From contig UQTJ01000002.1 in NCBI GenBank assembly GCA_900544075.1, forward strand, positions 1 through 64,000: DNA of 64,000 nt. The letters run 5' to 3'. Below the pieces are notes generated by a model that searched no databases, had not been told where the DNA came from, and saw only the letters and a list, made by a program, of their open reading frames with translations. Below are positions 34,795 through 43,516 of this stretch, in pieces. Position numbers and translations under genes: made by a program. The DNA is from an uncultured Bacteroides sp. Its GTDB lineage: Bacteria; Bacteroidota; Bacteroidia; Bacteroidales; Bacteroidaceae. The stretch's first letter is position 1. Every line of letters starts with the position of its first letter.

Positions 34795-37700
34795 CTATAT
34801 GAAATACCTATAATCATAAGTCCTACCATCGTAATGCCCTAACAAGTTCCCAACTTGGGCTAATGTATTAGAGGTATCAATTGTTGCAGGAAATTTAGTG
34901 TAAAAATTAAAAGAGTTCCAATTCATTTTCGTGAAACCAAGAATCTCTTTAACTATTGTCTGCATTGAACCATTACCATGATATTTAATTATTCTCAAAG
35001 GCGAAGGTATACCTCGCCCTCCTGGATAATAATTTCTGTTGGGCTTTACCGAGTCTATAGTTCCATGTGTCCATAATAAGCATTCATATTTAGAAACCGC
35101 AAAACAAATTCCTCTCATTACAGGAAAAGAAGCATTAGCAGGATAACCATGCTGTATATATTGGTCTATACATTTAACTTTATCTTCCATTGTTATTGTT
35201 ATTAAATCAACATCTTTTATACCAGAATGAGATAAAGCGTCAGTTATACCTTTCACCTCCTCGTCTTTAAATGGAGTTCTTTTATGAATAACAACTCTCT
35301 TAGGCATCCTGTCCATAGATTTCACAAATAATTCCTGAATGCTAACACCCAATTTATAAGCCTCTTCATAGGATAGATAAGGATTGTTTTTTCTGTCCAA
35401 AATGGGATTGTCTACTTTAGACAATTTGTATCTTAGACCTTGTCCTTTTGAATTATATATATGACTACACCCTACAACAATATTTGATTTACCTTTTGCA
35501 TCATGTCTTACACTATATCCAATACCAGCATAGGCTGTATCTGTATTCAAATCTGACAAAGCCCATGGAGTTCTCATTGATTTGACAAACAAAGCTAATG
35601 AAAGCCACCAATATATCTGATTCTTCATATATGTATTAGATATAGTTTTTTCCTCTACAAATTGTGTGGTAAATCCATTTTGAGCCGCATATGCCTTAAT
35701 ATAATTATGTAAGTCAAATGTTTCACCGTTATTTTTAAAGAAGCGATGTTTTTCCCATGAATTTGGAATAAATATTACAATAATAATATCTGGATTATTA
35801 TTGGATAACTTATGAGCAAACTTACATATATTTTGTGCTAAATTAACAGAATCATTTTGCGTTTCATTACATTTAACCCATAAATTAGAATTAACAGCGG
35901 GTATATCTAACGAAGTTGCATAAATTTGCTCAAAACCTACATATGGTTGTACATAATCAGTTCCAGAAACAGTAACATTTCTATTCAATCCATTAAGGAA
36001 TTCCCGGAACTGAAATGTATGAGAAATCGGACAAATTACACCAATTTTAACATTAGTATTGAAATTAGAATGAAATTCATAATCATAGGGATTATTTTTA
36101 AGCAATCCTCTCATTGGATTTGTATCTTGGATTATTTTTTGAGACACCTTACTACAAAAATCAAGATTTGGTTCAGGTATATATATCCCTGAATATACTA
36201 TTTTATTGTTTGTAAACTGAGTCTTAGGTATGGAACCTTTATCTGTATAATCTACTGCAACAAATCCTCTATTATTACTTATTTTAAAATTGAAATTATA
36301 ACCACTATTTAATGGATAATCAAATGTACGTCTACTGCCATTAAAAAGAATTCGTTCCCAACTATAAATAAGCTCATCGTACTTGATATTGTGTTTTTTG
36401 TCAAGATATTCTGACATTAGATTCTTACGCCTGTCACAATTTATATTCTCATCTTTAAAATACAATGTTGGAACAATAGACATAAGAGCATAATTTTTAT
36501 CATCCAAAAACACTATATCTATTTTGATAGCTTCATATACACCTTTATAATTTTCAAATTGACGTGTTCTATCCCAAATCAAACGTTTGGATATAACAGC
36601 ATCTTTGCCACAACAAGAAGAAAGGCCCAAAATCAAAGTTTTGATTATAACAGATTTTAGTGCATGATTTTCCTTCAATTCTTTAATTGATAATGGGAAA
36701 CGAGATATATTATCTCCTTTAAGACAATCTAAGAATGCTTGGTGTATATGTTCTGAATAGCCAAAAGCAAATACTTTACCCTTATAAGGAACAGCAACAA
36801 TATCCATTCCTTTAATTCTATTTCTAAGAAAATTCCATTGAGTTTCATTCTGAGGAAAAGAAATCTCGAAAGTAAATATATCATATGGAATAGAAATCGG
36901 ATATAGATTTGTTTTAATACATCCACCAATATTCAAATTATGCAAAGTAAATGGCGTAATAGGAATGTCTGTATTTGTCTCTTCTAGTATCTTGTGAATT
37001 TCCTGGTATTTATCTTGCTCATCATTATATGTAGAAAGTAGTATAGATATCATTGTCTTGTCAAAACCATCGGTTTCAACAAATACAGCATCTCTTCCTG
37101 CATTCCTAGCTACAGTAAGTAAATCCTTAATGTCTTCATTTATAAATGAGCCATATCCACACCAATATAAACGACCTGCTCCCGGACGACTAAAAGCTTC
37201 AGTCAATGCCTTCATCAAAGACTTATCTCTTCCACTGTACCCAATTACAATTAAATTTTTATCAACAAAGTATTCTTTAAGTCTATTTTTAAATGTATCC
37301 TGTTGAGAATCTAATTCTGTTGCAGTATTTTTAAGTGTAGAATATTTATAATCTCCATGCAAAGCTATACACAATAATTCATGAGTGTTTTCTTGTCGAT
37401 AAATATCATCTGGATTATCAAGCGTTACATTTATTGGGGTTATATTTGCCTTATGTGCAGCCCTTACTACTAATCCATCAAAATTAGTAGTCCATACTGA
37501 TTTTAAGGCTCCGTATTTATGTAATAAACACAAAAGTTTATAACCAATATTCGGATTCTTATCGAAACACAAGTTCTCAAAATATCTTGTTCTATCACCA
37601 GACAACGGAAATGCTTTTTCTGCATAGAAAACATATTCTCTTTCTGATTTCTCTTTTGGGAAACCACCTTGTTCATCAATCCATGTCTGAATTCTTTTTC

Positions 37701-37917
37701 TACAACAATCCGTATGGATATCAAGAAATGATGTACATGCTGGATTATTTGTTACATAAATCAGTTTCTTCCAATCCCATATACAGTCTTCCGCAGATTG
37801 AACACCAGAAGATATTGATGCACCAGCTCCTAACAAGAAGGCAAAAGAAGCATTCTTATTTTGTTTAAAAGACCTTAAAAAAGCATCGAAATCCATTTTT
37901 AATAGTTTTTCTTCCAT
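34795..37917 (-). CDS. SIR2-APAZ-Argonaute fusion (inactive PIWI), abortive-infection effector
   Basis: A 1040-residue fused short-type prokaryotic Argonaute. Residues about 20-290 are a SIR2 NAD-hydrolase: LLGAGAS (28-34), TTNFDG with Asn145, LHGDY with His187, and GYSGRD (226-231). About 310-610 corresponds to the APAZ (N/L1/L2-like) region. A MID domain (about 620-760) and a PIWI domain (about 765-1040) follow, with KSMRTPWALSD at the junction. The PIWI catalytic aspartates are replaced: the usual GID is GIG (798-800), and the RDG position reads KRT (879-881). In studied short systems the Argonaute binds guide RNA and target DNA and the SIR2 part then depletes NAD, killing the infected cell; this is the likely role. 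Most relatives are two separate genes; fused ones are known but rare. It starts 12 bp after the nuclease gene. Confidence 0.9.
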   Translation of the reverse strand: MEEKLLKMDFDAFLRSFKQNKNASFAFLLGAGASISSGVQSAEDCIWDWKKLIYVTNNPACTSFLDIHTDCCRKRIQTWIDEQGGFPKEKSEREYVFYAEKAFPLSGDRTRYFENLCFDKNPNIGYKLLCLLHKYGALKSVWTTNFDGLVVRAAHKANITPINVTLDNPDDIYRQENTHELLCIALHGDYKYSTLKNTATELDSQQDTFKNRLKEYFVDKNLIVIGYSGRDKSLMKALTEAFSRPGAGRLYWCGYGSFINEDIKDLLTVARNAGRDAVFVETDGFDKTMISILLSTYNDEQDKYQEIHKILEETNTDIPITPFTLHNLNIGGCIKTNLYPISIPYDIFTFEISFPQNETQWNFLRNRIKGMDIVAVPYKGKVFAFGYSEHIHQAFLDCLKGDNISRFPLSIKELKENHALKSVIIKTLILGLSSCCGKDAVISKRLIWDRTRQFENYKGVYEAIKIDIVFLDDKNYALMSIVPTLYFKDENINCDRRKNLMSEYLDKKHNIKYDELIYSWERILFNGSRRTFDYPLNSGYNFNFKISNNRGFVAVDYTDKGSIPKTQFTNNKIVYSGIYIPEPNLDFCSKVSQKIIQDTNPMRGLLKNNPYDYEFHSNFNTNVKIGVICPISHTFQFREFLNGLNRNVTVSGTDYVQPYVGFEQIYATSLDIPAVNSNLWVKCNETQNDSVNLAQNICKFAHKLSNNNPDIIIVIFIPNSWEKHRFFKNNGETFDLHNYIKAYAAQNGFTTQFVEEKTISNTYMKNQIYWWLSLALFVKSMRTPWALSDLNTDTAYAGIGYSVRHDAKGKSNIVVGCSHIYNSKGQGLRYKLSKVDNPILDRKNNPYLSYEEAYKLGVSIQELFVKSMDRMPKRVVIHKRTPFKDEEVKGITDALSHSGIKDVDLITITMEDKVKCIDQYIQHGYPANASFPVMRGICFAVSKYECLLWTHGTIDSVKPNRNYYPGGRGIPSPLRIIKYHGNGSMQTIVKEILGFTKMNWNSFNFYTKFPATIDTSNTLAQVGNLLGHYDGRTYDYRYFI

Positions 37918-37929
37918 CTTCTAAATCTT

Positions 37930-40164
37930 TTATTCGTATAAATCTACCATTTGTTTGTTAGATATCAATTCTCCTGGCTGCATTTTACTTCGATATATAG
38001 GAATCCATTTCTCTCCTAACGAAATGTAAGTAGAAAGATTTAATTTTAAGCATATATTACCACCTCTTGTACCAAAATATACTTTTTCTACTTTATAATA
38101 GCCGTCAATATCTCCGCCAACCATAGGTAAAAAATATCTAATATCCATTACATTAATAGAAGTAGGTATTTTTTCCATAGTATAAGTCTTCGCAACATGA
38201 TTGTAGAAATTTGCATAATCCGAATCTGTTCTCCGAACCAAACCAGTCAGAACATCCTTAATCTCAGGTTTTGGTAATTTATCAAGAGTACCGACATTAT
38301 CCACACCTTCAATTTGGAATTCATTATCAAGCATGAAAGGATTACTAACATGGAAATGAGTATGCAGTGTATCTATCAACTCTTTGTTTTGAGCAACTTC
38401 CTTTCCAATAGTTTCTGATTTAATGCCAAGTGATTTCCATATACCGCTATCTTCATCTTTCATCAAAGCAAGAACCAGATAATTACTGTCTGTCTTCGGG
38501 CGATACAGTTTTCCGTTCAGGCGTTGAAAATTATCCTGGATAAACTGATAACAGTCCATACCGTCACGCGGCTGTAAAGTTCTGAATGTATATAATTTAT
38601 TTAGAGTATTCTGAATCTTACTTCTGAATTCCTTACGCACATATTCTCTCCATACAGTTTGAGAACTTTTGTTATTACGACCATACAACGATACTATATA
38701 TAGGAAATTCACATCATAATGGCAAAGCAAAAGAGTGTCACGGTCAAACAACCTGTTTTCAAACTGACGATTCAACTGGACACCACTTTCTTGCGACTTC
38801 AGTTCCCTATCATCAAACGACAAGAATCTGGCTCCGCCACTTCGTCTATTCGGAATTCTTGCACTGATGAAAAAGTTAGGAATAGGATTATATCCCTCTG
38901 TCAACCCATCCCTTAACTGCGGATGACCTTCATTTCCATCACCATCCAAAAACAGATTCATATTCCATTGTATGACATTTCTCGCATAAGTATATTGCTT
39001 GTAAACAGACTTTTCACCGAGTAACGTCCTGTCGTTTTTGGAACGCTTATAGTATTTACTGTCGCCTATATAGTAAGTCTGAGCAGCAGGCAAGTCAGAC
39101 TGTTCAATAAGTCCCTGGCCTATAAACATATGGTCAACCAACTTTCCGTCTTTCTGTTCAGTCAGCTCCTTAGGCAGTTCCTGCTTATCATTACCTCCGA
39201 CAAGAGTATCAATCATCACTTCAAAAATATGATCGAAATCTTTGGCAAGCAAAAAGTCTTCAGCCTGTCTGTTCATGGATATTTTATACTCTCTATCAAA
39301 GAAAGCATAACACAAATCCCATATCCTTAAAGCCTTATCCGAAAAGTATTTGTATTTAATCTGTTTCAGCCGTCTGCACCCCAAATTTTTCTTTATGTAT
39401 GTATTCTTCAGCTTTTCGGGACTTATAAGCTGGTAATGTATGTTTATTTCAAAAGAAAAACCGTGTGTTTCACATATATAATTCAATATAGAGAAATAAA
39501 TAACCAACAGTTCCTCGTCAAAATTAACCATCTTCTTCCTGTTCACAGGCTCAACATAAACAGGAATCCCATTCTGAATAAAAGCTTGCGATGATGCAAT
39601 AGTCTTGTTCCAATTAATTCTGTTATATCCGGAATGTACGTTCTTAGCTATAAATGTGAAATAATCCTGATTATCTTTGTTGAAATTCCTGAGTGCAATT
39701 ATCACATCAAGCAAGGTATTATGCTTTTGCTTTCTGCCTCGGCTTTCCGTCTGATAATCCTTACTCTCAAGTATATTGTCATTATGTGTCTGTTTATATA
39801 CACTTATAGTTCTATACACCCAAATTGAAAGCGTAGAAAGGAACTCTTTATATTCTTTACAGCCTTCCTCTGTAAATTTCGACTTTATTTTTTCTGATTC
39901 AAAATCAATAATCTCTTGAGGGGATGCCCCGAAGATGGTATCATCACCACTTTCTTCATTCTGCTCACCTGTCAAAACGACTTTTGGCAAAAAGAAAATA
40001 ACATCCTTTGCAGCTTTACTATAACAATACCCCACATACCCAAAGGAATATTGGTCTTCTTTTACAGGAACAGACACAACATCTTTGAGCACATCTCTGA
40101 CTGTCAGATTATCCCTGACTGTATCATTCAGATTATATGGGTAGCCTTCAATGAATAATAACAT
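37930..40164 (-). CDS. LlaJI/McrC-like restriction endonuclease subunit
   Basis: A 744-residue protein best placed with the LlaJI-type restriction subunits that work with a McrB-like motor. A PD-(D/E)xK nuclease core is visible near residues 309-373: a helix with Glu315 (DHIFEVMIDTLVG), Asp344 in GKLVDHMF, and DSK at 368-370 in YYIGDSKYYK. The N-terminal part (about 1-240) lacks known motifs, and the C-terminal part (about 700-740) is a beta-rich segment. It follows the McrB-like gene by 4 bp. Cleavage would be of DNA lacking the partner methylation, unlike true McrBC, which cuts methylated DNA; this is inferred from the neighbouring methyltransferase. Confidence 0.8.
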   Translation of the reverse strand: MLLFIEGYPYNLNDTVRDNLTVRDVLKDVVSVPVKEDQYSFGYVGYCYSKAAKDVIFFLPKVVLTGEQNEESGDDTIFGASPQEIIDFESEKIKSKFTEEGCKEYKEFLSTLSIWVYRTISVYKQTHNDNILESKDYQTESRGRKQKHNTLLDVIIALRNFNKDNQDYFTFIAKNVHSGYNRINWNKTIASSQAFIQNGIPVYVEPVNRKKMVNFDEELLVIYFSILNYICETHGFSFEINIHYQLISPEKLKNTYIKKNLGCRRLKQIKYKYFSDKALRIWDLCYAFFDREYKISMNRQAEDFLLAKDFDHIFEVMIDTLVGGNDKQELPKELTEQKDGKLVDHMFIGQGLIEQSDLPAAQTYYIGDSKYYKRSKNDRTLLGEKSVYKQYTYARNVIQWNMNLFLDGDGNEGHPQLRDGLTEGYNPIPNFFISARIPNRRSGGARFLSFDDRELKSQESGVQLNRQFENRLFDRDTLLLCHYDVNFLYIVSLYGRNNKSSQTVWREYVRKEFRSKIQNTLNKLYTFRTLQPRDGMDCYQFIQDNFQRLNGKLYRPKTDSNYLVLALMKDEDSGIWKSLGIKSETIGKEVAQNKELIDTLHTHFHVSNPFMLDNEFQIEGVDNVGTLDKLPKPEIKDVLTGLVRRTDSDYANFYNHVAKTYTMEKIPTSINVMDIRYFLPMVGGDIDGYYKVEKVYFGTRGGNICLKLNLSTYISLGEKWIPIYRSKMQPGELISNKQMVDLYE

Positions 40165-40168
40165 TTTA

Positions 40169-42127
40169 TTATTCTATTGTTACTATTAAGTTTAAAGATA
40201 ATTTATCGCTAATCTCTATCAACTGTTTTTGTTTAACAAGATTAGTTGATTTAGTAATCACGTAATAACCATCATTTAGTGGTTTTTGAGAATAACCATA
40301 ATTGCTTGCATCTTCATCTACAGTAATTTTATGTTTAGAAACAAATTTATAACCAGACATAATAATTCCTACATTAGCAACTCTTTCAGGACCAATTTTA
40401 TTAATAGACTTAACAAGGGTTTCTACAGAATTTTTGGAATACAATATAGTACTATCAGGGAAAACTACTTTAAGGTGTTTCTTATCAATTACTTCTTCAT
40501 CAAAATTCTCATTATTGTTTTTTTGATCTTCCACATCTGTAATTATTTTCTGTATACCAAGAAACTCCATTACACTTATTAACTTCTGCTTTCCTCCATC
40601 CCCATATAATTCAGAAAAAGAAACTTCCTCTGTCTCACTAATCTTGAATATATCCCCCTCACCATCTTTGCAGACATCATTCCATAGATAGAAAAAAATC
40701 TTATTCAACAACATTTTTTCAGTGATGATTCCATCACTCGGATTAACAAAATAGTCACCAAGCATCTTGTCTTCAGAACTTGTTGCTTCAAAAATACGCC
40801 TGTTTATTTCTTTCTGGAAAGACACCCACGAATAAGTTTCTCCTTGAATCTCAATTACCCAATCCGTATTTTTGTACTTGATCGGCTCGTATTCCCAATC
40901 CCACCGCCTTTTGAAGGCACTGTCAATAGGAAATAAGGATTGGTCGGAAGTATTCATTGTGGCGTAGATATAAAGATTGGATGGCAAGCAGAGTTCACCG
41001 TCTTTTATAGCATCACTATCTTTGCCCATTTCATCCTCAAGAAAAGCCTTCAAATCAGCATCTGCTTTAATTGTATATTCAGAAACCCCATTTTCGTCCC
41101 TATCCAATAATTGGAACAAATCACCGAATATCTGAGCGCAGTTTCCCCTGTTGATTTCTTCAATGATAAGATATACATTTTCATTAGGTTTTCTATATGC
41201 CTGCATATAAGCATTAAGAAATGTCTGAGGAATAAAGTTATATACAATCCTAGATTTTTTCGTTCCTTTCAGCAATTCTTCACCAACAGCAATCCCTTTA
41301 TCGAATTCAACTGTATAATTATCAGACATACCACAAGCCAATAAAATATCTCTTTTGTCGGCTAGAGTAAGTTGCTTTAATGAATACCAATATTTAGCTC
41401 CAAATTTTTGAGGAGAGTAAGTAACACCTTGTTCCTTTAGTTCTGTTAATTTACTGATCAATTCATCCTTTCCATATAAACATTCGCAGTCTTTTTCCAT
41501 AGTTGGCTTGTATGCACCCACAAATGTAGAATAATCACTATCCGGGTGAAATGTAATTCTAAAAATATTTTCTTTTGGAACACCTTCCAATTGCTCTTTT
41601 ATTCTGTGAGATTTTCCCGTACCTGGAGCACCATAATAGATTTGCTGACGACTATTATTATCATCAACAATATTATGACTCTTTTTTAATGGTCTGAAAC
41701 TATCAGCAACATCTTCCAATTTAGCTATTGTTATTTCAATAGCTTCTTTATCAAGACAAATTTCTTCATCTGAATCAATATCATCTAACTTTGGCTGATT
41801 TGCCCACATTACTACTTTACTCAATGTCGAAAACAAAGGTTTGGTTTGTACAGTAGAATTAGCATTTGCAACCGGATCTGTAAAATATTCAGAGCCATTA
41901 TTTCTCCAGGGAGTTTCTTCATATTCTGTCAAGTCTTTAAATATTTCAATATGATTCAATATATCTTTTAAAGTCTGCAAAATATTATCCAGTCCTATTT
42001 GGAAAAACTTAATTCCACCACGTCTGCCAGAATTACTAAAGGTTATAAATCCTCCTCTTTCACTCAAATTTGCCTTAAAATCACTACTATCGGACGCATT
42101 ATTTAAAAACGTAAATAAATCTTTCAT
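40169..42127 (-). CDS. McrB-like AAA+ GTPase/ATPase, restriction motor subunit
   Basis: A 652-residue AAA+ protein of the McrB family. The N-terminal domain (about 1-150) may recognise DNA. Walker A is YYGAPGTGKS (164-173), followed by RITFHPDSDYSTFVGAYKP; Walker B is VYLIIEEINRGNCAQIFGDL; the McrB hallmark MNTSDQSLFPIDSAFKRRW is present. In McrBC-type complexes this subunit forms a ring that translocates DNA using GTP and drives the McrC-like nuclease, here the next gene, 4 bp downstream. It follows the methyltransferase gene by 7 bp. Confidence 0.9.
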   Translation of the reverse strand: MKDLFTFLNNASDSSDFKANLSERGGFITFSNSGRRGGIKFFQIGLDNILQTLKDILNHIEIFKDLTEYEETPWRNNGSEYFTDPVANANSTVQTKPLFSTLSKVVMWANQPKLDDIDSDEEICLDKEAIEITIAKLEDVADSFRPLKKSHNIVDDNNSRQQIYYGAPGTGKSHRIKEQLEGVPKENIFRITFHPDSDYSTFVGAYKPTMEKDCECLYGKDELISKLTELKEQGVTYSPQKFGAKYWYSLKQLTLADKRDILLACGMSDNYTVEFDKGIAVGEELLKGTKKSRIVYNFIPQTFLNAYMQAYRKPNENVYLIIEEINRGNCAQIFGDLFQLLDRDENGVSEYTIKADADLKAFLEDEMGKDSDAIKDGELCLPSNLYIYATMNTSDQSLFPIDSAFKRRWDWEYEPIKYKNTDWVIEIQGETYSWVSFQKEINRRIFEATSSEDKMLGDYFVNPSDGIITEKMLLNKIFFYLWNDVCKDGEGDIFKISETEEVSFSELYGDGGKQKLISVMEFLGIQKIITDVEDQKNNNENFDEEVIDKKHLKVVFPDSTILYSKNSVETLVKSINKIGPERVANVGIIMSGYKFVSKHKITVDEDASNYGYSQKPLNDGYYVITKSTNLVKQKQLIEISDKLSLNLIVTIE

Positions 42128-42134
42128 AATCTCA

Positions 42135-43250
42135 TTACATCAATTGTTTAACAATTTCTTCAGCTAACCTTTTAATAACAGGAATAGCGACGCTATTCCC
42201 AAATTGCCGATACGCTTCTTTACGTGATACTACAATTTTAAATTCAATGTTTGAACTATTGTAATTAAAATTGTTTGCACATTCTGGATGTTCCCAACCA
42301 TTACCTAAAATACGATAGCCCTGCAATCGTCCAGCTTCAACAGGAGTTAAAACACGAGGATTAAGCCCTTTTTCTGATTGGTCAATAAGAATTTCACTTC
42401 CATCTTTCCAATATCTAGCAGAAATAGTACTTGTATAAATACTATCAGCATTAAATAAAGAATAACCAAATCCCTTTCCGTTTTGTCTGTTTCGCTCCTT
42501 TCTTTTTTGATGTCCCTCCCACATTCTATCACTAATCGTATAATGTGAATCCAATGTTGCTAATGGTTCAAATATATCCGAGACCTTAGTTGAAAGTGTC
42601 CCATCTTTCAATTTTTCCTTTTCATATATTGTAGAACCATCTTTGGCTATTCCATATGGGAATTTAAAAGCCTCGACATCTATCTGTTTTTTATACCATG
42701 CAATAATAAATAGACGCTCCCGATTTTGAGGTACTCCAAAATATTTTGCATTTAGAACTTCAAATGAATAACCATACCCTAATTCTTCAAGCGTAGCCAA
42801 TATAACTTTAAGAGTATTCCCTTTATCATGCGTTTTTAATCCACGCACATTCTCTAAAAACAGTACCTTTGGTGGACACCCTGCATTTATTTTCTCTTTT
42901 ATAATATTAGCTATGCTAAAAAACAAAGTACCTCTTGTATCTTCAAAACCTCTTTTTAAACCAGCTACAGAAAAAGGTTGGCATGGAAATCCACCACAGC
43001 AAATATCAAAATCAGGAATCTCATTTGGTATAGCATCATTTATATCTTCATTGAAAAAAAGATACTTTCCATCTTTATCTTTTTGAAAAAGCTCAGGTTC
43101 TATATCCTTATAATTTGCTTCATAAGACAAACGTGCATTTTTGTCCCATTCACTGGCAAAAACACATTTACCACCGACATAATGCATTGCTGTATGAAAA
43201 CCACCAATACCCGCAAATAAATCAATAAATGTATATTTCTTTTTCGTCAT
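42135..43250 (-). CDS. DNA (cytosine-5)-methyltransferase
   Basis: A 371-residue type II C5 methyltransferase. Motif I is FIDLFAGIGGFHTAM (8-22), motif IV CCGGFPCQPFSVAG with the catalytic Cys90, motif VI LENVRG (132-137), and motif X QFGNSVAIPVIKRLA at the end. The variable target-recognition region (about 200-300) cannot be decoded into a recognition site by eye. It should protect the host from the following McrB-like/LlaJI-like nuclease and create the 5-methylcytosine whose deamination products the Vsr at the end of the operon repairs. It follows the regulator gene by 8 bp. Confidence 0.96.
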   Translation of the reverse strand: MTKKKYTFIDLFAGIGGFHTAMHYVGGKCVFASEWDKNARLSYEANYKDIEPELFQKDKDGKYLFFNEDINDAIPNEIPDFDICCGGFPCQPFSVAGLKRGFEDTRGTLFFSIANIIKEKINAGCPPKVLFLENVRGLKTHDKGNTLKVILATLEELGYGYSFEVLNAKYFGVPQNRERLFIIAWYKKQIDVEAFKFPYGIAKDGSTIYEKEKLKDGTLSTKVSDIFEPLATLDSHYTISDRMWEGHQKRKERNRQNGKGFGYSLFNADSIYTSTISARYWKDGSEILIDQSEKGLNPRVLTPVEAGRLQGYRILGNGWEHPECANNFNYNSSNIEFKIVVSRKEAYRQFGNSVAIPVIKRLAEEIVKQLM

Positions 43251-43258
43251 TTTCCTGT

Positions 43259-43468
43259 TTATTCAAATGGTTCATATAAATCTTTCAAATCACACTGTAA
43301 TATCTGAGAGATCTCAATCAACTGTGGAACACTCGGCTGAGTCGTATTGGTACACCATCGACTTATTGTCATCCCTGACACTCCAAACTGTTCTGTCAAA
43401 TATGTCTTTGTAACCATTTTATCTGCAAGCACCACACGAATTCTATTTTTATATACTTTCTTTTCCAT
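43259..43468 (-). CDS. XRE-family regulator of the defence operon
   Basis: A small helix-turn-helix protein, 69 residues from the ATG at 43468 (72 from another ATG at 43477; the frame is open to a TTG at 43495 that lies inside the palindrome). The domain fills the protein: YLTEQFGVSGMTISRWCTNT holds the recognition helices, followed by PQLIEISQILQCDLKDLYEP. It is the first gene of the operon and resembles the controller proteins that delay restriction gene expression in restriction-modification systems. The perfect palindrome beside its start is its probable autoregulatory operator. Confidence 0.9.
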   Translation of the reverse strand: MEKKVYKNRIRVVLADKMVTKTYLTEQFGVSGMTISRWCTNTTQPSVPQLIEISQILQCDLKDLYEPFE

Positions 43469-43476
43469 AGAAAACA

Positions 43477-43516
43477 TTTCTACATTTATGTGCAAAAATA
43501 CACATAAATGTAGAAA
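43477..43516 (-). promoter_or_regulatory. operator-promoter of the defence operon: perfect 16+8+16 bp palindrome
   Basis: TTTCTACATTTATGTG (43477-43492) and its exact complement (43501-43516) flank the 8-bp spacer. Read on the minus strand the spacer is TATTTTTG, a perfect -7 box (43493-43500), so the palindrome centres on the promoter; a TTTG lies about 24 bp upstream. The start codon of the regulator follows within 10-20 bases. Binding of a dimer would exclude polymerase, which fits feedback control by the XRE protein. Confidence 0.85.

Noticed and set aside
37930..42127. Treating the McrB-like and nuclease genes as a methylation-dependent McrBC (type IV) system
   Set aside because: A C5 methyltransferase directly upstream in the same operon would make a methyl-specific nuclease self-destructive; the LlaJI-type arrangement explains it better.
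32720..43495. Prophage or integrative element carrying the defence operon
   Set aside because: No integrase, transposase, relaxase, phage structural gene or tRNA attachment site is seen in or beside it.
43259..43495. TTG at 43495 as the start of the XRE regulator
   Set aside because: That codon lies inside the promoter palindrome and overlaps the -7 box; the ATG at 43468 (or 43477) fits the family start.
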